Source: Acanthochlamys bracteata (lineage: Eukaryota; Streptophyta; Magnoliopsida; Pandanales; Velloziaceae). From it: 64,000 nt of DNA. The position numbers and the translations under genes were made by a program. Position 1 is the stretch's first letter, and each line of letters starts with the position of its first letter. The stretch spans positions 1,134,145 to 1,198,144 of the forward strand of contig CM034134.1 of assembly GCA_019914995.1 (NCBI GenBank). The letters run 5' to 3'. The notes below the pieces were generated by a model. It saw only the letters and a program-made list of their open reading frames with translations. It was not told the origin of the DNA and searched no databases. Below are positions 60,631 through 64,000 of this stretch, piece by piece.

Positions 60631-61136
60631 GCTCAACCCAAAATGAGTTGTTGTTTTACTTTTAAATTAGCTAGTCGTTGTTCACTTATGCATCTCTAAA
60701 CAGCTCCGTTACTAATACGGGCTTATACCAACTTATAGGGCCAACAATCTCCCCGCAAAATATAGAATCAAGTTACTATACTAAAAAAATGGGCAAATCT
60801 CTTAAGAGTCAGCATCTCTTACGTATAAGTTCATATATATTTCAAAATTCAACTAATATAGAACTATTAAATAGCGTAGATTGTTAAGGTTACCAAGCTA
60901 AGGTCCAATTAGCCTTAATATAAAATAAGTTGATGATCCATCTCCAAATTAACTAGCCTATATTTTATTTAGATACTATTCTTAAACCCCTTCGCTACTA
61001 ATCCGAACTTACCTCTTGAAGGCCCAACATAAAGCAACAACATGCAAAACAGCATGTTATTTTTTAATGATTAATAAAAGAGGTCTAAATGGTGCAGTGG
61101 ATACCTCTCCGAGTTCTCCAAGTTTTAGCTTGGTAA
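60631..61136. other. Unassigned repeat remnant
   Basis: Text around 60810-60875 (GCATCTCTTACGTATAAG to AGAACTATTAAATA) resembles 60228-60295, and GGGCCAACAATCTCCCC recalls LTR ends. It is probably a decayed LTR fragment. It replaces the region where exon 4 of the second RDR1 copy would be expected. Confidence 0.3.
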
Positions 61137-61590
61137 TAGGTTAATAAGCCACGGAACAATCTATAATATGTATAACTTTACTTATATAGCTGGGCAAACA
61201 AACATATTAATGGAGCTTGTACAATAGATCATAAGAAAAAGTCCAGAATATTATATCAGCAAATACATCAAAGATACTCATTAAATTATGAAATAACTAA
61301 TTTTAAACACAATATTCACACCCGAATTCTATGGTTAGGTCAATAGAGTAACTGCAACAGCAGAAACGCAAAAGCTAGCTCTATGACCACTTAGTCGAGA
61401 TGTATTCTATTTATAGATTTATCTTATGCTCATTAATTACTTGTGACTAGTTGAAAGTTTAAATCATAAGTTTCATGATCTTCATTGCTTTTGTTATATT
61501 TTTGGTATCGCTTATGAATGTCATGCATACTAAAAGCTTAAAAACCAGGCCTTCAAACTCTTATAACAAATTCTATACTGTTGTCATTTT

Positions 61591-62187
61591 CACAGTTGTA
61601 AAATTCGGACCAGTCCGTTCGGATCGATCCGGAAATCATCGACTCGGAGTATAAACCTATCCAAGTTAACAATAAACTATCTATGCAATCAACCCGCTCC
61701 AAACTGCTTCAATCCGATCGACCTGCTCGTCCGGATCAAATCAGATTAAATTAAATTTTAAAAAATAATAAATTTATGATATATTTGATAAAAAATAATT
61801 ATTAGTAGCCTTATGTTAAAAAATAATATATAAATTTAAATTTTGTATTTGGATGTAATGATGCAAAAAAATAAATTTGATATATTTGAATTGTAAATAT
61901 TTATTATTAGTGATTTGTTAATTTTTATATTGTTAATTCTGATAAATTGTAAAAAAAGTTATTTTAAAACAAAAAATTCTTTTTGAAAATTTATTATTTA
62001 AATATTTTTTCCCTATTTTGTATTTTTTTTGTTAGTTTATTTTTTCTTCTATGTTTTTTAATAAAAAAATAGTAAACTTTCTCGCTGCCGTCAACGCTTT
62101 AGTATTTTCGATTTGGCAGGTCAACTCGTGATTTATTGATTCGGACAGCATTTCAATTCAACATCCGGTCCAATTTTTATAACTATG
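61591..62187 (+). mobile_element. CATAG-ended hAT-like element in RDR1 copy 2
   Basis: Begins CACAGTTGTAAAATTCGGAC and ends GGTCCAATTTTTATAACTATG, flanked by GTCATTTT and ATCATTTC (6 of 8). Copy 1 of RDR1 lacks it at the matching place (near 52840), which confirms the boundaries. The interior is like 6093-6699. Confidence 0.8.
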
Positions 62188-62319
62188 ATCATTTCTACCC
62201 TGCACATCATTCTAGCATTCACTAACTAATGTAGAATACACATATATACCGAGTATGTATGTTACCGCAATCACTTCCTCAGCATTCATTCGGGTGCGGC
62301 CGGTAATCAAATGATTGAG

Positions 62320-62535
62320 ATGTAGGAGATATTTCCAATTACTTTTGAAAAGGAATTTATCTAAAGAAAGGTATTCTACAGATTTTTAAAAATAATTTTT
62401 ATCTAAAAATAATTAAAATAAGTAATAATAAAATCTTATTAGATAAAAATCTTTTGTATTTTTTAAATTTTATAAAATTTTTGTAAAATTTTATAAAAAA
62501 TTTATTAAGAAATGTGAAATAAAAAGAAGTTGTAA
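62320..62535. mobile_element. AT-rich MITE in RDR1 copy 2
   Basis: Copy 1 reads GATGTAATATTCAGCATCAACAATT where copy 2 has GATGTAGGAGATATT, about 215 bp of AT-rich DNA, then AAAGCATCAACAATT. The exact ends are uncertain; the insertion itself is supported by the empty site. Confidence 0.6.
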
Positions 62536-62789
62536 AGCATCAACAATTAACAAAGACAATTAGACCAATAAAACAAAAAACTTTTAAAGAAAAAAATATA
62601 TATTTAATCACCCCAATAGATAAAAGCCCATCAATTTTGCCATTTTTTTCCCACTCCACTAAGGAGTAAATTTTGTTAGCCTGGAATCATTATATCTTAT
62701 ATGCAATTCATGACTATAATGAAGGATGTAGGAATTCAGTAGTCTCAAGATGCGTTTACCCTTCTGCGGTAGAATCACACAGTCCACGG

Positions 62790-63348
62790 TAGGGGTGATA
62801 AATTTCGATCCGACTTAAAAATTCAATTCAAAACTGACTTTAAAAAGATCGAATTCGGGTCAAACCTTAATCGAGTTTGGATCGATTTCGAATTAATCCG
62901 AAAATAACTCGAAAAATTAGGATCGAATTCGAATTGATCCGAAATTTATCCGTATAACTATTTATATAATATATATTACTTAATAATTAAAAAATAATAA
63001 GAAAAATTTAAATTTAATTTGTATATATATATATTCTAATTTATCTTAATTTAACTAATTTTTATTTAATTTATAAATTTTGTCAAAATTAATATATTTT
63101 TTTAAATATATCATATTTAATAATTTTTATATATTATTAATAAAAATTAATATTTATAAATTTTATTTTAATAATTTTAATTATTAAATAGGTTGACCCG
63201 AATTTGATCCGATTATAAATAAGTTAGGTTAGGATTGACAATTTTGATCCATATAAATAAATGGATCAGATTAGAATTGAATAATTTTGATCTGATTATT
63301 ATATGGATCGATTCGGAACCGATCCATAAATCAGAATTGCCACCCCTA
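62790..63348. mobile_element. TAGGG-ended hAT-like element in RDR1 copy 2 exon
   Basis: 559 bp, starting TAGGGGTGATAAATTTCGAT; the right end, reverse-complemented, is TAGGGGTGGCAATTCTGATT. Flanks GTCCACGG (62782-62789) and GTCCACCG (63349-63356) match at 7 of 8. Copy 1 has the uninterrupted exon text CAGTCCACCATGTGATG at this point. Same family as 57198-58050. Confidence 0.87.
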
Positions 63349-64000
63349 GTCCACCGTGATGCAACGGTGGAACATCAACAGCCTGCAAAACTCTTATATC
63401 ACCAGGGTGTCTTAGCTACTACTACTACTCTTCCTTTCAACAAACCTCGCTGTTATCGGATCCACCTCTGTAACAAGTAGACAGACAGCACAAAAAAGAA
63501 TCCTACTTCTAAAATATAAAATTTCAACAAATCCATAATTTATAGTTGTGGTTTGTTTTCATCCAAGCAACTGAGTATTGACCTTCTCTTAAGAATGAAA
63601 ATCCTTGATTTGGTTCTCAGTTTGTAACGCTTTGAGGCTATAAAAGGTTTATGCGACAGGCTTGTAACCACAGGAAAGCATCTTCTTGAACACTGAGGAA
63701 CATCATTCCAAGTGCTTCACAATTCATTTCTGGATCAGTCAAAATCGTGTCCAATTTCTGCACAGATTCTTCTTGCTTTCTTTCAAAGACTGCATTGATA
63801 ACACCAAGTGTTGAAAGAAAGTAACTTTTGAAGATTTAGAAAGCAAGGCTGGTATTTGCTGTAGGCAAGCACATCCAGAGTTCTATGCTCTGACTCAAAC
63901 TTGGACATTCTGTTTCTAAAGGACAACTTCACAGAAGATGCAGAATCAACAGCTACAACTCCTTTATAGCCACCAAATCGTATCTGGAGTGTTGATGTTG

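Larger units (their letters stand above)
61137..64000 (-). pseudogene. RDR1 copy 2, heavily decayed, runs off the right edge
   Basis: It is collinear with 52408 to about 54650 of copy 1, including introns. Intron 3 text (GGGCAAACAAACAT, AAGAAAAAGTCCAG, GAATTCTATGGTTAGG) is at 61180-61560. A stub of exon 3 (the HPNECSGSD coding text) is at about 62276-62310. Intron 2 is at 62535-62745, and the 3' part of exon 2 is at 62746-62789 and 63349-64000. The rest of exon 3, about 120-130 coding bases that include the catalytic DLDG region, is gone, and exon 4 is absent. Exon 2 has many indels, and its donor site text (CAGACCTGC in copy 1) is altered. Three DNA elements are inserted. The rest of exon 2 and exon 1 should lie beyond 64000. 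It is a clear pseudogene created by a segmental duplication. Confidence 0.88.

Noticed and set aside
61080-61145. SINE or tRNA-like box A (GGTGCAGTGG) near GAGGTCTAAAT
   Set aside because: No box B (GGTTCRANNCC) at proper spacing, no poly(A) tail or target repeat; not enough for a SINE or tRNA call.

Overview
The window is nuclear DNA from a flowering plant. Every recognisable gene belongs to a plant family (a VIT-type iron transporter, short-form PYD1 dihydropyrimidine dehydrogenase, a CAD1/NSL1-type MACPF protein, a TBL wall acetyltransferase, RDR1, class II TPS, DUF3339). Introns are AT-rich with GT-AG borders, the intergenic DNA is very AT-rich, and Ty1/Copia elements and MITEs are abundant. 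Gene structure and codon use look dicot-like, but the species cannot be told from the sequence.

Four genes look intact: VIT1-like (1843-4722, +, 4 exons, 250 aa), PYD1 (9749-15240, +, 7 exons, 426 aa), a MACPF protein (27600-32592, +, 8 exons, 612 aa) and a TBL14/15/16-like acetyltransferase (35516-33184, -, 4 coding exons, 462 aa). They are ordinary single-copy neighbours with no evident functional link.

The rest is gene decay and mobile DNA. At 16649-22174 a class II trehalose-6-phosphate synthase pseudogene is split by a gag-only Copia element. Just beyond it lies a 75-bp minisatellite (about 23035-24130). At 24637-26003 a non-autonomous hAT-like element with a perfect 8-bp target duplication carries pieces of two host genes, a DUF3339 membrane protein and a pectinesterase-inhibitor/pectinesterase N-terminus: a Pack-hAT arrangement. 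About 40.5-50.3 kb holds nested, old Copia elements. At 51406-56866 (-) there is an RDR1 gene with all four exons, but with an altered catalytic DLDGD motif (DLDGV) and about three frameshifts. A second, more damaged RDR1 copy runs from 61137 off the right end and has lost most of the catalytic exon by deletion.

Small DNA elements occur throughout. A CATAG-ended hAT-like family has five copies, two of them forming a large inverted pair at 5256-6699. A TAGGG-ended hAT-like family has two copies. There are also CAAGG-ended and Tourist-like elements and a long foldback just upstream of the MACPF gene. Because the two RDR1 copies are paralogous, several insertions can be checked against an empty site within the window itself.
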